Assembly (NCBI GenBank): GCA_031278575.1
Contig: JAITKD010000010.1
Coordinates: forward strand, 1-6,112
Source of the DNA: Spirochaetaceae bacterium
GTDB lineage: Bacteria > Spirochaetota > Spirochaetia > Treponematales > Breznakiellaceae
Reading direction: 5' to 3'
Length of the DNA stretch: 6,112 bases
The notes beneath the pieces were generated by a model that searched no databases, was not told the origin of the DNA, and saw nothing but the letters and a program-made list of their open reading frames with translations. Positions 6,097 to 6,112 of the stretch are shown piece after piece (positions within the stretch are counted from its first letter, which is position 1; every line of letters starts with the position of its first letter). The position numbers and the translations under genes were made by a program.

Positions 6097-6112
6097 AGGG
6101 AAACGCGATGAG
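6097..6112 (+). promoter_or_regulatory. Possible ribosome binding site and start codon of the next gene
   Basis: AGGGA at 6097-6101 lies six bases before an ATG at 6108-6110. Only five bases of any reading frame fall inside the window, so nothing can be said of a product. Confidence 0.2.

Noticed and set aside
5998..6112. CRISPR array or tRNA gene in the terminal non-coding stretch
   Set aside because: There are no regularly spaced direct repeats and no cloverleaf or T-loop motif; only inverted repeats are present.

Overview
The window looks like chromosomal core DNA from a spirochaete, most likely a GC-rich member of the Treponema lineage. Three things suggest this. The first gene encodes a lipoprotein with the loose, phenylalanine- and leucine-rich lipobox common in spirochaetes. 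The NAD-dependent DNA ligase carries motif variants (YKLDGASLELQY, GSQDKA, WSESGATYTP) that I associate, from memory, with Treponema ligases. The strand is rich in G runs, CGG arginine codons and GGG glycine codons. The genus assignment is an inference; no rRNA or other marker gene is present.

Layout: four tightly packed genes, all on the + strand, fill positions 15-5997. They are an uncharacterised lipoprotein (15-692), trmB for tRNA m7G46 methyltransferase (714-1427), ligA for NAD-dependent DNA ligase (1427-3433) and hrpB for a DEAH-family helicase (3439-5997). The gaps are 21 nt, a 1-nt TGATG overlap, and 5 nt, so one transcript with translational coupling is likely. A weak promoter-like pair just before trmB could also give a second, leaderless start. 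No coding stretch is broken, and no gene-free stretch exceeds 300 bases.

The last 115 bases (5998-6112) are AT-richer and non-coding as far as can be seen. They begin with a long imperfect hairpin that overlaps the hrpB stop codon. It may be a terminator, or a terminal repeat of a small mobile element, because it directly follows a CTAA tetranucleotide. After it come a perfect 17-base dyad and a set of mutually exclusive pairings, then a possible ribosome binding site and ATG at the very edge. This looks like the regulatory leader of a following gene that lies outside the window.

Functionally the genes are housekeeping: an envelope lipoprotein, tRNA modification, replication and repair nick sealing, and a helicase whose role in bacteria is poorly defined. 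I found no CRISPR array, tRNA, rRNA, transposase or defence gene. The least ordinary points are the divergent active-site surroundings of LigA, two G8 tracts inside coding sequence, and the structured tail after hrpB.
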